Source of the DNA: Devosia pacifica
GTDB taxonomy: Bacteria; Pseudomonadota; Alphaproteobacteria; Rhizobiales; Devosiaceae
DNA length: 64,000 bases
Reading direction: 5' to 3'
NCBI RefSeq assembly: GCF_014652635.1
Contig: NZ_BMZE01000002.1
Location: forward strand, 663,562 to 727,561
This document shows positions 42,712-51,448 of the stretch, one piece after another (position 1 is the stretch's first letter; each line of letters starts with the position of its first letter). The notes beneath the pieces are model-generated. The model was not told where the DNA came from. It did no database searches and saw only the letters and a list, made by a program, of their open reading frames with translations. The position numbers and the translations under genes were made by a program.

Positions 42712-42806
42712 CGGTGGCGTGGGCATGCCTCAGCTACTCGATTTGTAATTACCGCACATTGAGCTTCCCAGCCAATGATCGGTCATCATCAGGGAGGAGA
42801 ACCCGA

Positions 42807-44162
42807 ATGAAAACGAATAAAGCCAATCGGAAGAATCCGTTGATCGTCGGCGCATTGCTAGCGAGCACGGTGCTAGCGACGAGCGCCCCCGCGCTGGCTC
42901 AGGACTGTGACGAACAGGTCAACCTGACGTTCACATTCTGGGGCTCCGCCTCGGAAAAGAACGATATGGAGACGGCAATCCGTACGTTCAACGAAAGCCA
43001 TCCTTGTATCACTGTTTCTGGCCAGCACATCCCCAACACGGGGTATGTCGAGAAGATAACCTCGATGCTGGCGTCTAACACTGCACCCGATGTCGCATAT
43101 CTCAGTGAGAACCAGGCGTTCCAATGGGCTTCAGATGGGCGCCTTCTCGACCTAAGCCCTTATCTCGGCGACACACCGGAAGACACCTTTCTGAAGAACT
43201 CGATCTATCGCGTCGAAGACACGCTGATGGGCACCGGGCTCGCGACCGGTGTCATGCTGATATACTATAACAAGGATGTATTTGATGCAGCCGGAGTCGA
43301 ATATCCGCCAGCCAACGCCGCCGACGCCTGGACCTGGGACGAATTCGTCTCCAACGCTGAACGCCTGACTAAAGACCGCAGCGGAAATTCGGCAGACTCT
43401 GAAGAATTCAATCCTGATGCGATCGACACGTTTGGTATAGCGATGCCTGCCTGGTGGGCAGGTTGGTACCCGTTCATCGTATCCAATGGTGGCACTTTTG
43501 CCAACGAAGACGGCACCGAACTGCTTCTGAATTCACCCGAGGCGGTGGAAGCTCTGCAGGCGTACCAGGATCTCATCTACGAACATCACGTGGCGCCGAC
43601 CCCCACCCAGACGGGTACGCTTCCCGCTGCCGATATTCTGATGCAGTCGGGCAAGGTCGCGATGAGCATGGATGGCATGTGGAAGGTGACAGACTTCAAC
43701 GACAGCCGGATGAATTGGGGCATCGGAGTCTTGCCGGTCTTTGACGAGCCGTACACACCACTGATTTCAACTCCAAAGGTTATCTTCGCCAGCACGCAAC
43801 ATCCTGACGAAGCTTTCGAATTTTATCAGTACGTCTCGAACCCTGAAGAAGTCGGTCTGTTCAAGTCGGGCCTGTGGGCGCCCTTGGAACTCGAGTATTT
43901 CGAGACTGAAGAGGGGCTCGACAAATGGGTTACGTCGCCCGACGGCGAGTATCCCGAAGAAGCGCTGGATGCCATTGTCGACTACAGCCTTAACTACACA
44001 GGCGAGCAGGTTCCTCCCTATCAGATCCGAAATATCGGGCAGATCATGAACGATGCCGTTAACCCGGCAATCACCAAAATGCTCGATGGGACTGTTGATG
44101 CTCAGGCTGCCATGGACGAGGCGGTCGAGAACGCTGCGCCGCTTATGCAGGGCCGCTGGTAG
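42807..44162 (+). CDS. ABC sugar transporter substrate-binding protein, family 1
   Basis: A 451-residue periplasmic sugar-binding protein. The signal peptide KNPLIVGALLASTVLATSAPALAQ is cleaved before DCDEQ. Typical SBP_bac_1 blocks follow: LTFTFWGSASEKNDMETAI, MLASNTAPDVAYLSENQAFQWA and GKVAMSMDGMWKVTDFN. The ATG at 42807 follows AGGGAGGAG. A strong hairpin (44195-44222) follows the gene, overlapping the start of the permease gene. The ligand is unknown; the downstream Gfo/Idh/MocA and Tm-1-like genes suggest a sugar, cyclitol or sugar acid. Confidence 0.91.
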   Translation: MKTNKANRKNPLIVGALLASTVLATSAPALAQDCDEQVNLTFTFWGSASEKNDMETAIRTFNESHPCITVSGQHIPNTGYVEKITSMLASNTAPDVAYLSENQAFQWASDGRLLDLSPYLGDTPEDTFLKNSIYRVEDTLMGTGLATGVMLIYYNKDVFDAAGVEYPPANAADAWTWDEFVSNAERLTKDRSGNSADSEEFNPDAIDTFGIAMPAWWAGWYPFIVSNGGTFANEDGTELLLNSPEAVEALQAYQDLIYEHHVAPTPTQTGTLPAADILMQSGKVAMSMDGMWKVTDFNDSRMNWGIGVLPVFDEPYTPLISTPKVIFASTQHPDEAFEFYQYVSNPEEVGLFKSGLWAPLELEYFETEEGLDKWVTSPDGEYPEEALDAIVDYSLNYTGEQVPPYQIRNIGQIMNDAVNPAITKMLDGTVDAQAAMDEAVENAAPLMQGRW

Positions 44163-44165
44163 CGC

Positions 44166-45125
44166 ATGTCAAACCCATCTCCCAGTGCAACGCTGTCGGA
44201 GCGGTCAGTTGACCGCTCCGACACTTCAAGACGGATGAGCAAGCGGGCGAGGCGGGAACTCTATTGGGGTCTTGGTTTCACCTCGCTGGCGGTTGCCGGT
44301 TTCGTCCTGCTCAAGGTGATACCGATCATCGCCAGTTTCTTCATCTCGCTGACCGACTGGAACGTCGCCCGATCGCCGGAATTCATCGGTCTTGAAAACT
44401 ATGCTGACATGCTCATCAGCGATCCACTTTTTTGGAAATCGATGTGGGTAACGGCGTATTACGCGATTTTCGCGGTGCCCGTTAGCATGGCGTTCGCGTT
44501 CGCGCTGGCAATGCTACTGAACACTAAAATCCCCGCACTTGGGATTTTCAGAACCCTGTTCTATCTGCCATCGATTATTCCGATTATCGCCAGTTCAATC
44601 CTGTGGCTTTGGATGTTCAACCCGGATTTCGGCCTGTTCAACGCAGGACTGGAAGCGGTGGGGTTGCCGCGCCAGCGGTTCATCTACGAAGAGAGCCAGG
44701 TCATTCCGTCGCTCGTTTTCATGAGCATGTGGAGCGTCGGGCCGATGATGATCATTTTCCTTGCCGGACTGCAGGACGTTCCGAACCAACTCTACGAGGC
44801 CGTGGAGATCGACGGTGGCAATGCGCTGCACAAGCTTTGGCACGTTACCATCCCAATGATGACGCCTACCATCCTGTTCAACCTGCTGATTTCGATCATC
44901 ACGGCGCTGCAGACTTTCGTACAGGCCTTCATCATGACGGAAGGCGGGCCAAACAATGGCTCGTTGTTCATCGTCTACTACATCTACCGCAAGGCGTTTC
45001 AGGAACAACAGATGGGCTATGCTTCGGCCCTCGCTTGGGCGCTGTTCGTTGTCATCTGCGTGCTCAGCTATCTGGTGTTCCGCACCTCAAGCCGCTGGGT
45101 ATTCTACCATGGAGGGGCCGACTGA
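44166..45125 (+). CDS. ABC sugar transporter permease (MalF/UgpA-like)
   Basis: A permease of up to 319 residues with the first helix at about 41-62 (SLAVAGFVLLKVIPIIASFF) and EAA loop VPNQLYEAVEIDGGNALHKL. ATG 44166 lies 3 nt after the binding-protein stop. ATG 44235 is an alternative that would remove the polar first 23 residues and place the hairpin at 44195-44222 between the genes; neither has a strong ribosome-binding site. It overlaps the next permease by one base (TGATG). Confidence 0.9.
   Translation: MSNPSPSATLSERSVDRSDTSRRMSKRARRELYWGLGFTSLAVAGFVLLKVIPIIASFFISLTDWNVARSPEFIGLENYADMLISDPLFWKSMWVTAYYAIFAVPVSMAFAFALAMLLNTKIPALGIFRTLFYLPSIIPIIASSILWLWMFNPDFGLFNAGLEAVGLPRQRFIYEESQVIPSLVFMSMWSVGPMMIIFLAGLQDVPNQLYEAVEIDGGNALHKLWHVTIPMMTPTILFNLLISIITALQTFVQAFIMTEGGPNNGSLFIVYYIYRKAFQEQQMGYASALAWALFVVICVLSYLVFRTSSRWVFYHGGAD
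44195..44222 (+). promoter_or_regulatory. 13-bp stem-loop following the binding-protein gene
   Basis: GTCGGAGCGGTCA and TGACCGCTCCGAC form a perfect 13-bp inverted repeat separated by only GT, 32 nt after the binding-protein stop. It lies inside the permease frame if translation starts at 44166, or just before it if translation starts at 44235. Like the hairpin at 11194, it may stabilise the upstream mRNA and lower permease expression. Confidence 0.65.
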
Positions 45126-46000
45126 TGAGCGCCGCTGGTGAAGGCTCCTTCCGCGAACTTATTGTCGAACGCCGCCCCGGGGCGGGCAAACGACGTACGG
45201 CTCTTCTGGTATGTATCACTATCAGTCTATTGATGATGCTTCCGCTTGCCTGGCTTGTGCGCTCATCGATGATGGAGATGGGGCAGATATTCATCTTCCC
45301 GCCGGAGTGGATTCCTCAGCCCTTTCGGCTGCAGAACTACCCCGAAGCGCTGACTGTTATTCCGTTCTTTCAGTATTTCATCAACTCGCTGCTGATCCTA
45401 ATCCCGACGGTAGTCGGCACACTCGTCAGTTGTTCGCTCGCAGCCTATGGATTTGCGCGGCTGCGCTGGCCCGGTCGCGACGCAATCTTTGGCATCCTGA
45501 TGACAACGCTGATGCTGCCATACATCATCACCTTGCTGCCGACCTTCCTGCTGTGGGCGCAGCTGGGGTTCATCGATACCTATGTTCCGCTGATCGTGCC
45601 GCACTGGCTGGGTTTCCAGGTGTTCTTCATCTTCCTGCTCAGACAGTTCTTCAAGAACCTGCCAATGGAGCTGGATGAAGCGGCCGAGATAGACGGTGCC
45701 AATCCGCTTCAGGTGTTCTGGTTCGTCATCCTGCCAATAAGCAGGCCTGCACTGTTGGTCGTCGCGATACTGTCGGGTCTCAATGCCTGGAACGACTTCC
45801 TCGACCCGCTGGTCTACATAAACAGCTCGGACAAATACACGCTGGCCCTCGGGCTCAGCCAGTTCACCGGTCTCTATACATCACAATGGAACCTGTTGAT
45901 GGCTGCGTCGACTGTCATCATCGTTCCCGTGCTCATCGTTTTCTTTCTGACCCAGCGCTACTTCATCGAGGGCGTTACCATGTCGGGTCTCAAGGGCTAA
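45125..46000 (+). CDS. ABC sugar transporter permease (MalG/AraQ-like)
   Basis: A 291-residue permease. The N-terminal helix is LLVCITISLLMMLPLAWLVRS at about 27-47 and the EAA loop MELDEAAEIDGANPLQVF. It ends with QRYFIEGVTMSGLKG, typical of MalG-type subunits. The ATG at 45125 overlaps the previous stop by one base. As in the sulfatase operon, no ATPase is encoded here. Confidence 0.92.
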   Translation: MSAAGEGSFRELIVERRPGAGKRRTALLVCITISLLMMLPLAWLVRSSMMEMGQIFIFPPEWIPQPFRLQNYPEALTVIPFFQYFINSLLILIPTVVGTLVSCSLAAYGFARLRWPGRDAIFGILMTTLMLPYIITLLPTFLLWAQLGFIDTYVPLIVPHWLGFQVFFIFLLRQFFKNLPMELDEAAEIDGANPLQVFWFVILPISRPALLVVAILSGLNAWNDFLDPLVYINSSDKYTLALGLSQFTGLYTSQWNLLMAASTVIIVPVLIVFFLTQRYFIEGVTMSGLKG

Positions 46001-46013
46001 AGGAAAAAGCCTC

Positions 46014-47021
46014 GTGTCGGATATCCAAGCAAGCGAACCCCTCCGCCTGGCTCTCGTCGGAGCAGGCGGACTGGGCAGGGTGTGGACCCGTTTCATCACC
46101 GGCCTGCCGCAGGCGCGCCTGTCGGCCATTGTCGATCCTCTGGTAGGGACTGACAACGAGGCTGATTGGATCAGCGAAGACTATAACGACCTGCCGAAAG
46201 TCACGAGCCTCGCCGATCTCGATGGCACCGATCTCGATGCGGTGGTGGTGACCGCCTTCTCGACGGCGCACCACGCTGCCGTATCGGCGGCGCTCGATAA
46301 GGGTCTGCATGTCATCGTGGAAAAGCCGTTCGCGGTGACCATGGCAGAGGCAGAAGACCTGGTCAAAAAGGCCGAAGAGCGTGGGCTTACGCTGATGGTC
46401 AGTCAGAACTATCGCTACTTCCCCGGCGCCAGCATAATCCGCGACATCGTTGCCGATGGGCGATATGGCAAGATTGCAGCCGCGTTCTGCCAGTTCAATC
46501 TCGACTGGCCAGGCAAGCCTTACCAGCATGGTATGACCCACGCGATGGGGCTGGAAATGGGGATCCACCACTTCGATATGTGCCGCGCACTGTTCACTGC
46601 CAACGCGGCTGATGGCTATGTGCGTGAGTGGCAGCCTGCCGGCAGCCAGTATGCCGCCGGCGGCGCCATAGAAGCGCTGTTCGATATGAAGGGCGAGACG
46701 GCGGAGTTTCCGTTCACCTATTCCGGCAATCTCGTCAGCCGTGCGCCACGCAGTCCGTGGCCGGGGCAGTGGCGGTTCGAGTTCGATACGAAGACCGTAC
46801 TGCTCGATACCATTGACGGCCGATACGGGCTTTACGCCTGTGAGGGCGACGTATGCGAATGGCTGGGCCAGTTCGACGGCGAAGACATGATGTTCGATCG
46901 GCCGCTGTCGCATTTCATCGACTGCGTTCGTCAAGGCAAGCAACCCTGGAGTTCGGGGCGCGACAACCTCGAGACGCTGCGCATGGCGCTGGGCGCCGAA
47001 TATTTTGGGTCACGCCGATGA
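46014..47021 (+). CDS. Gfo/Idh/MocA-family NAD(P)-dependent oxidoreductase
   Basis: A 335-residue oxidoreductase. The N-terminal Rossmann motif is LALVGAGGLGRVW, and VIVEKPFAVTMAEAEDLVKKA carries the catalytic-site EKP motif of the family; the C-terminal alpha/beta domain contains MGLEMGIHHFDMCRALF with a conserved histidine. Such enzymes oxidise sugars, inositols or related polyols at C-OH. The start is GTG 46014 with AAAGGAAAA upstream, 13 nt after the permease. It overlaps the next gene by 4 nt. Confidence 0.9.
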   Translation: MSDIQASEPLRLALVGAGGLGRVWTRFITGLPQARLSAIVDPLVGTDNEADWISEDYNDLPKVTSLADLDGTDLDAVVVTAFSTAHHAAVSAALDKGLHVIVEKPFAVTMAEAEDLVKKAEERGLTLMVSQNYRYFPGASIIRDIVADGRYGKIAAAFCQFNLDWPGKPYQHGMTHAMGLEMGIHHFDMCRALFTANAADGYVREWQPAGSQYAAGGAIEALFDMKGETAEFPFTYSGNLVSRAPRSPWPGQWRFEFDTKTVLLDTIDGRYGLYACEGDVCEWLGQFDGEDMMFDRPLSHFIDCVRQGKQPWSSGRDNLETLRMALGAEYFGSRR

Positions 47022-47848
47022 GTCGCCGCGACGCCATTCTGTCCGCGCTCGAGGGCAAGCGCTCGGCGGGACGTGCGATCGTCGGCGCCGGAGCAGGCAC
47101 GGGCATCTCCGCGAAATTTCTGCATCGCGGCGGCGCCGATTTGATCTTCATCTACAATTCCGGTCGCTTTCGCATGCAGGGGTTGTCGTCCTGGGTCGGC
47201 CACCTGCCGTTCGGGGACGCAAATGCGATTGTAATGGAGATGGGCGAACGCGAGGTGATGCCTGTCGTGCCGGATGCCAACGTCATCGCCGGCGTTTGCG
47301 GGTTCGACCCAACACGGCGCATGTCGCACTTCCTGCCGAAAATCCTCGAGGCTGGTTTTGCCGGCGTCATCAACTACCCGACCGTCGCCGTGATCGACGG
47401 GCGCATGCGTGCCGATCTCGAGGCGGGTGGCCTCGGCTTCGACAAGGAAGTCGAGATGATCCGCATCGCCCACGGGCTCGATCTCGTCACCACCGCCTAT
47501 GTCGCCACGCCAGATGAAGCCCGCGCCATGGTCGATGCTGGCTGCGACATGATCGTCGCCCATATGGGCCTGACCGTTGGCGGCGCGATCGGTGCGCAAC
47601 ACGCCATGGCGATGGACGATGCCGTCGGCGGCGTCCGTGCCATCGCCGAGGCCAGCCGCGAGCGCCGCGCCGACGTGTTCGTCGTCGCTCATGGCGGCCC
47701 CATCGCCGGGCCCGAGGATGCCGAGAAGCTCTTCGGCATGGTCGATGTCGACGGCTTCGTCGGCGCCTCCAGCATGGAGCGCCTACCGATCGAGGAGCCC
47801 TTGCGCGCCAACACCGAAGCCTTCACCCAGCTCAAGACGCGGCGCTGA
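47018..47848 (+). CDS. Tm-1-like TIM-barrel protein (phosphoenolpyruvate hydrolase-like)
   Basis: A 276-residue TIM-barrel protein related to the C-terminal half of plant Tm-1 and to the phosphoenolpyruvate hydrolase-like family. Motifs include AIVGAGAGTGISAKFLHRGGADLIFIYNSG, MPVVPDANVIAGVCGFDPTR, EAGFAGVINYPTV, MIVAHMGLTVGGAIGA and VVAHGGPIAGPEDA. The reaction is unknown. It overlaps the dehydrogenase by 4 nt and is followed after 1 nt by the Tm-1 N-terminal-type partner, so the two probably form one functional unit. Confidence 0.85.
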   Translation: MSRRDAILSALEGKRSAGRAIVGAGAGTGISAKFLHRGGADLIFIYNSGRFRMQGLSSWVGHLPFGDANAIVMEMGEREVMPVVPDANVIAGVCGFDPTRRMSHFLPKILEAGFAGVINYPTVAVIDGRMRADLEAGGLGFDKEVEMIRIAHGLDLVTTAYVATPDEARAMVDAGCDMIVAHMGLTVGGAIGAQHAMAMDDAVGGVRAIAEASRERRADVFVVAHGGPIAGPEDAEKLFGMVDVDGFVGASSMERLPIEEPLRANTEAFTQLKTRR

Positions 47849-47849
47849 C

Positions 47850-49097
47850 ATGGCCGACCGTCCCACCATCGCGATCCTCGTATCACTCGATACCAAAGCC
47901 GCCGAAGCGGCATTCCTTCGCGACGAGATCGTCAGCGCCGGGGCCGAGGCGCTGCTGGTGGATTTCGGCACCGGCGCCGCAGCGATCACGCCGGACGTCT
48001 CGGCTGAACAGATCGCCGAACTCGGCGGCACTCCGCTGGCCCAACTGCGCGACCGGCAGGACCGCAATGCTGCCATCGAAACGATGATGGTCGGCGTCGC
48101 CGCCTGGGCGGCAAGTGCCCGCACATCGGGGCAAATCTCCGGCATCATCTCCATTGGCGGTTCCGGTGGCACCGCCGTCGGCACGGCCGCCATGCGTGCG
48201 CTCCCCTTCGGTGCGCCTAAGGTAATGGTCTCGACCGTCGCCGCGTCAGACGTGCGCGACTATGTCGGCAGTAGAGACATCACTATGGTCAATGCCGTCG
48301 TCGATTTCGCTGGCGTCAATCCTATCAGCGAGCCCGTCCTGCGCAACGCCGCCGCTGCAGCCGCCGCGATGGCCATCGCATCGCAGCGCTCTATTGAGGC
48401 GAAGGGCCGGCTGGTCGCCGTCTCCCAGTTCGGCGTCACCACCAGGGCCGTCGAACAGATCCAGCCGCTCCTTGCCGGAGCGGGCCTCACCCTCGTCCCG
48501 TTCCACGCAACCGGTATTGGTGGCCGCACCATGGAAGCGCTGATCGCGGAGGGGCTGTTCATCGCAGTGCTCGATCTCACAACCACGGAATGGGCCGACG
48601 AGATTGCCGGCGGCAATCTGTCCGCAGGGCCCACCCGCCTCGAGGCCGCCGCCCGCGCCGGCCTGCCGCAGGTAGTCGTGCCCGGTGCGCTCGACATGGC
48701 CAATTTCTTCATGGTGCCGGTGCCCGAAGCACTCCGGCACCGCACGCTGTTTCATCACAACGCCAACGTCACGCTGATGCGCACCACGCAGGACGAGAAC
48801 GCGGAGATCGGCCGCCGCATCGCCGAAAAGCTCAATGCCGCGACCGGTCCGGTCACCGTGCTGTTTCCGCTGCGCGGCCTGTCGGCGCTCGATGCCGAAG
48901 GCCAGCCGTTCCATGACCTCGAGGCTGATCGGGCCCTGCTCGAGGCGCTGCGGCAGACGCTCGCACCCAAAGTTACGTTCGAAACGCTCGACATGCACAT
49001 CAACGACCCCGAATTCGCGGCCGCATGCGTCGCAGCGCTGGTTCGGAACATCGACATCAAGGAGGCCGCCAATGCCGAAGACCACGCCCACGGATAA
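47850..49097 (+). CDS. Tm-1-like ATP-binding domain protein (UPF0261)
   Basis: A 415-residue protein of the UPF0261/Tm-1-like ATP-binding family. Characteristic blocks are IAILVSLDTKAAEAAFLRDEI, IISIGGSGGTAVGTAAMRALP with the glycine-rich nucleotide loop, MVSTVAASDVRDYVGSRDITMVNAVVD, and FHATGIGGRTMEALI. Its enzymatic role is unknown. In plants this domain is fused to the TIM barrel encoded immediately upstream. The end overlaps the cupin gene by 26 nt. Confidence 0.88.
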   Translation: MADRPTIAILVSLDTKAAEAAFLRDEIVSAGAEALLVDFGTGAAAITPDVSAEQIAELGGTPLAQLRDRQDRNAAIETMMVGVAAWAASARTSGQISGIISIGGSGGTAVGTAAMRALPFGAPKVMVSTVAASDVRDYVGSRDITMVNAVVDFAGVNPISEPVLRNAAAAAAAMAIASQRSIEAKGRLVAVSQFGVTTRAVEQIQPLLAGAGLTLVPFHATGIGGRTMEALIAEGLFIAVLDLTTTEWADEIAGGNLSAGPTRLEAAARAGLPQVVVPGALDMANFFMVPVPEALRHRTLFHHNANVTLMRTTQDENAEIGRRIAEKLNAATGPVTVLFPLRGLSALDAEGQPFHDLEADRALLEALRQTLAPKVTFETLDMHINDPEFAAACVAALVRNIDIKEAANAEDHAHG

Positions 49098-49431
49098 GGA
49101 ATTCCCCGCCTGGAGCGAGACCCAGAATTACGGCATCAGCCGGCTCAAGGTCGGTGCCGAAGTCGAGCCGCATTTCCACGACTGCCATGAATACTGGATC
49201 ATCATCTCCGGACGTGGCGATGCCATGAGCGAGGGCCAGCCCTACGAACTAGGTCCCGGCGACATGCTGCTCACCAAAGCGGGCGACTACCACTCCCTTA
49301 AGGTCACCGAGGAAATGGTCGCGGTCTATTATTATGGCGTTATGCCCGAACATGGCCGCTGGGGCCATTTGCACGAGGGCGAAGACCTGCCATGGGCCGA
49401 ACACCTCAAGTCAATCGGTGCTGCCGCATGA
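49072..49431 (+). CDS. Cupin-domain protein
   Basis: A 119-residue single cupin. The first metal-binding motif is seen in EPHFHDCHEYWIIISGRG with two histidines and a glutamate, and the second in GDMLLTKAGDYHSLK. It may be a small isomerase, a dioxygenase or a sugar-binding protein. The start is ATG 49072, preceded by AAGGAGG. It overlaps the preceding gene, so it is part of the same catabolic operon. Confidence 0.85.
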   Translation: MPKTTPTDKEFPAWSETQNYGISRLKVGAEVEPHFHDCHEYWIIISGRGDAMSEGQPYELGPGDMLLTKAGDYHSLKVTEEMVAVYYYGVMPEHGRWGHLHEGEDLPWAEHLKSIGAAA

Positions 49432-49724
49432 GTATCCGTCACGTCGTCCTGTTCGACTACGCCGCCGATGCTGCGGAAGACGAAATCCAGGCCGTCATCG
49501 CCGGCCTCGATGCTCTGCCCAGCAAGATCGAGGAAATCCGCGACTGGTCGCTGACCGAGGATCTCGGAAAGCGCGAAGGCTCGTTCCGCTACTCCCTGAT
49601 CGCCCATTTCGACGACATGGCGGCGATGGAGCGCTACCTCGCCCACCCCGAGCACCAGAAGGCGGTGGCGCGCGCCATGCCGATTTTGACCAAACTCGCA
49701 GAGCACGATCACACGATAGACTGA
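49428..49724 (+). CDS. Dabb (stress-response alpha/beta barrel) family protein
   Basis: A 98-residue Dabb protein. Family features are the start SIRHVVLFDY, the middle LPSKIEEIRDWSLTEDLGKREG and FDDMAAMERYLAHPEHQKAV, which form a dimeric ferredoxin-like barrel. Small Dabb proteins occur as catabolic enzymes or ligand carriers. It overlaps the cupin stop by 4 nt and is the last gene of the operon; a bidirectional hairpin follows. Confidence 0.88.
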   Translation: MSIRHVVLFDYAADAAEDEIQAVIAGLDALPSKIEEIRDWSLTEDLGKREGSFRYSLIAHFDDMAAMERYLAHPEHQKAVARAMPILTKLAEHDHTID

Positions 49725-49748
49725 ACCAGCGGGCCAAGACGACACTTT

Positions 49749-49789
49749 ATGGCGGATCGGCAGGCTCGCCCAGCATGTCGGTCCGCCAT
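49749..49789. terminator. Bidirectional stem-loop terminator
   Basis: ATGGCGGATCG pairs with CGGTCCGCCAT (11 bp with one wobble) around a 19-nt loop, between the convergent Dabb and MFS genes. No strong T-run on either side, but the position fits transcript ends for both operons. Confidence 0.5.
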
Positions 49790-49796
49790 CAGGCGC

Positions 49797-51020
49797 CTAG
49801 CGCTGCCCGTGCGCAATTCGGGCCGCTTCGGGCAGGCGCCGCAGCACCAACATCGCAATCGTTCCGACGATCGGTCCCGGCACCAGCACTAGGAATGCCC
49901 AGCGCCAGCCGACGGCATCGGCAATTATCGGCACCAGCGCCAGGCTGATCATGGTCAGCGCGAACCCGATCCCCAGCTGGAAAGCCAGCGCCGTGCCCAC
50001 AAGGTCCGGGTCGCCGATTTCCGTCGTCATCGCCGAAAACTGCGCCGAATCCCCGATCACCGACACGCCCCAGATCAACGCCACGATCACTAACAGCCAG
50101 TCTGGGCCATCGAACACCAGCCCGATCCCAAGGGCGCAGAGCCCGGAGACCGTCATCATCAGCGCCGTCGTTGCCGTGCGCCCGATACGGTCGGCTAGCC
50201 ATCCGCCGCTGAGGCAGCCGACGATTCCAACGCCGATCACGGCGAATGCGAACAGCGACAACTGCGACGGCGACATTGTACCATTGGCTCCCAACCCCGC
50301 ACCCGCAAACGCGAGAAACCACCCCCACATCGCGTAGAGCTCCCACATATGACCGAAATATCCCAGATTGGCGAAGGCGACGCCGCGATTGCGCAGCACC
50401 CGTCCGATCTGGCGCGGATCGAACACCGCCCGGCTGAACGGGTAGGGTCCCTCGCGCACCAGCAGCACGAACAGCATCGCCCCGAGCCCGGTCATCACGC
50501 TTGCGGTCAGGACTACCGACGTCCAGGCGAAGCCCTGCGATAGCCCGCGCAGCAGGTGTGGAAATGCGGATCCCAGCGTCAGACCGCCGATCAGGATGCC
50601 CATCGCCAGCCCGCGTCCGCGCTGGAACCACGTGGCGATCAGCTTGAGGGCAGGGGGATAGACGCCGGCCAGCGCGATGCCTGTCACGATCCGGCACGCC
50701 AGCGCCCATTCGCCCGAGGGGGCCAGCAGCAGCGCCAGGTTCGCCAGCGCCGCGAGGGCCGCCGCCCCGCCCATCAGCAGTCGTAGCGGCGCGATATCGG
50801 GCAGATTGACCATGCTCAGCGACAGGGCGCCGATCACGAAACCCAGTTGCACGCCATTGGTCATCCAGGTCTGCATGCCCGGCGACAGCGCCCAGTGCTC
50901 GGTAAGTTGCGGCAGGATCGCCGTCGCCGAGAACCACGTCGTCATCGACAGGATCACAGCGCCCGTCACGATTGCCAGCATGCGCAAGGCAGATGCTGTC
51001 GACGCGTGTGCCGCGCTCAT
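49797..51020 (-). CDS. MFS transporter
   Basis: A 407-residue major facilitator with about 12 membrane helices, starting with LRMLAIVTGAVILSMTTWFSA. The loop 2-3 region is degenerate, but the central loop and the second half carry GGWLADRIGRTATT, typical of the MFS loop 8-9. It may import or export an organic acid or similar small molecule. Its start overlaps the stop of the OB-fold gene by 4 nt, so it is the terminal gene of the acyl-CoA cluster. Confidence 0.9.
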   Translation of the reverse strand: MSAAHASTASALRMLAIVTGAVILSMTTWFSATAILPQLTEHWALSPGMQTWMTNGVQLGFVIGALSLSMVNLPDIAPLRLLMGGAAALAALANLALLLAPSGEWALACRIVTGIALAGVYPPALKLIATWFQRGRGLAMGILIGGLTLGSAFPHLLRGLSQGFAWTSVVLTASVMTGLGAMLFVLLVREGPYPFSRAVFDPRQIGRVLRNRGVAFANLGYFGHMWELYAMWGWFLAFAGAGLGANGTMSPSQLSLFAFAVIGVGIVGCLSGGWLADRIGRTATTALMMTVSGLCALGIGLVFDGPDWLLVIVALIWGVSVIGDSAQFSAMTTEIGDPDLVGTALAFQLGIGFALTMISLALVPIIADAVGWRWAFLVLVPGPIVGTIAMLVLRRLPEAARIAHGQR

Positions 51021-51448
51021 GTCGAAATCTCGAAAAACGGCAGGGACCGCCCGGCGACCATCACGAACCGCACTCGCATCGGCGCATCCAGCGCGAAGCC
51101 GTCGCGGTCCCCCAGAATATGGCTCAGCATCGTCGGACCCTCCTCGAGCGCGACGATCCCGATCGCATAGGGCGCAACCGCCTGCCACGCCGGATGCGCG
51201 GACCGTTCGATGATGCTCCAGGTCCTCAGCCGCCCCGATCCCGAGGCCTCTTGCCATGCGAGCGCGTCCGACCAGCAATGGGGGCAGATGGCGCGCGGGT
51301 AGAACACCGCCCGCTCGCACGCCAGGCAGCGCTGCAGGATCAATCGGCCCTCAGCCGCCGCATCCCAGAATGGCTGGCTGAGCGCCGTAGCCGTCGGCCC
51401 CGGAACGTTCAGATCCTCATAGTCCAAGATATCCGCCATGTCCGTCAT
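51017..51448 (-). CDS. DUF35 zinc-ribbon/OB-fold acyl-CoA-associated protein
   Basis: A 143-residue protein of the DUF35 family. It has a rubredoxin-like zinc ribbon with C41, C44, C55 and C58 (QRCLACERAVFYPRAICPHC), followed by an OB fold (GRLRTWSIIERS to MRVRFVMVAGR). DUF35 proteins bind acyl-CoA and form complexes with thiolases, delivering acyl-CoA to the active site. ATG 51448 is chosen because it overlaps the thiolase stop by 4 nt. It pairs with the thiolase-like gene immediately upstream. Confidence 0.88.
   Translation of the reverse strand: MTDMADILDYEDLNVPGPTATALSQPFWDAAAEGRLILQRCLACERAVFYPRAICPHCWSDALAWQEASGSGRLRTWSIIERSAHPAWQAVAPYAIGIVALEEGPTMLSHILGDRDGFALDAPMRVRFVMVAGRSLPFFEIST

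Noticed and set aside
49789..50937. A 382-codon minus-strand frame overlapping the MFS gene
   Set aside because: It is a shifted frame of the MFS gene, arginine- and glycine-rich, without membrane helices.
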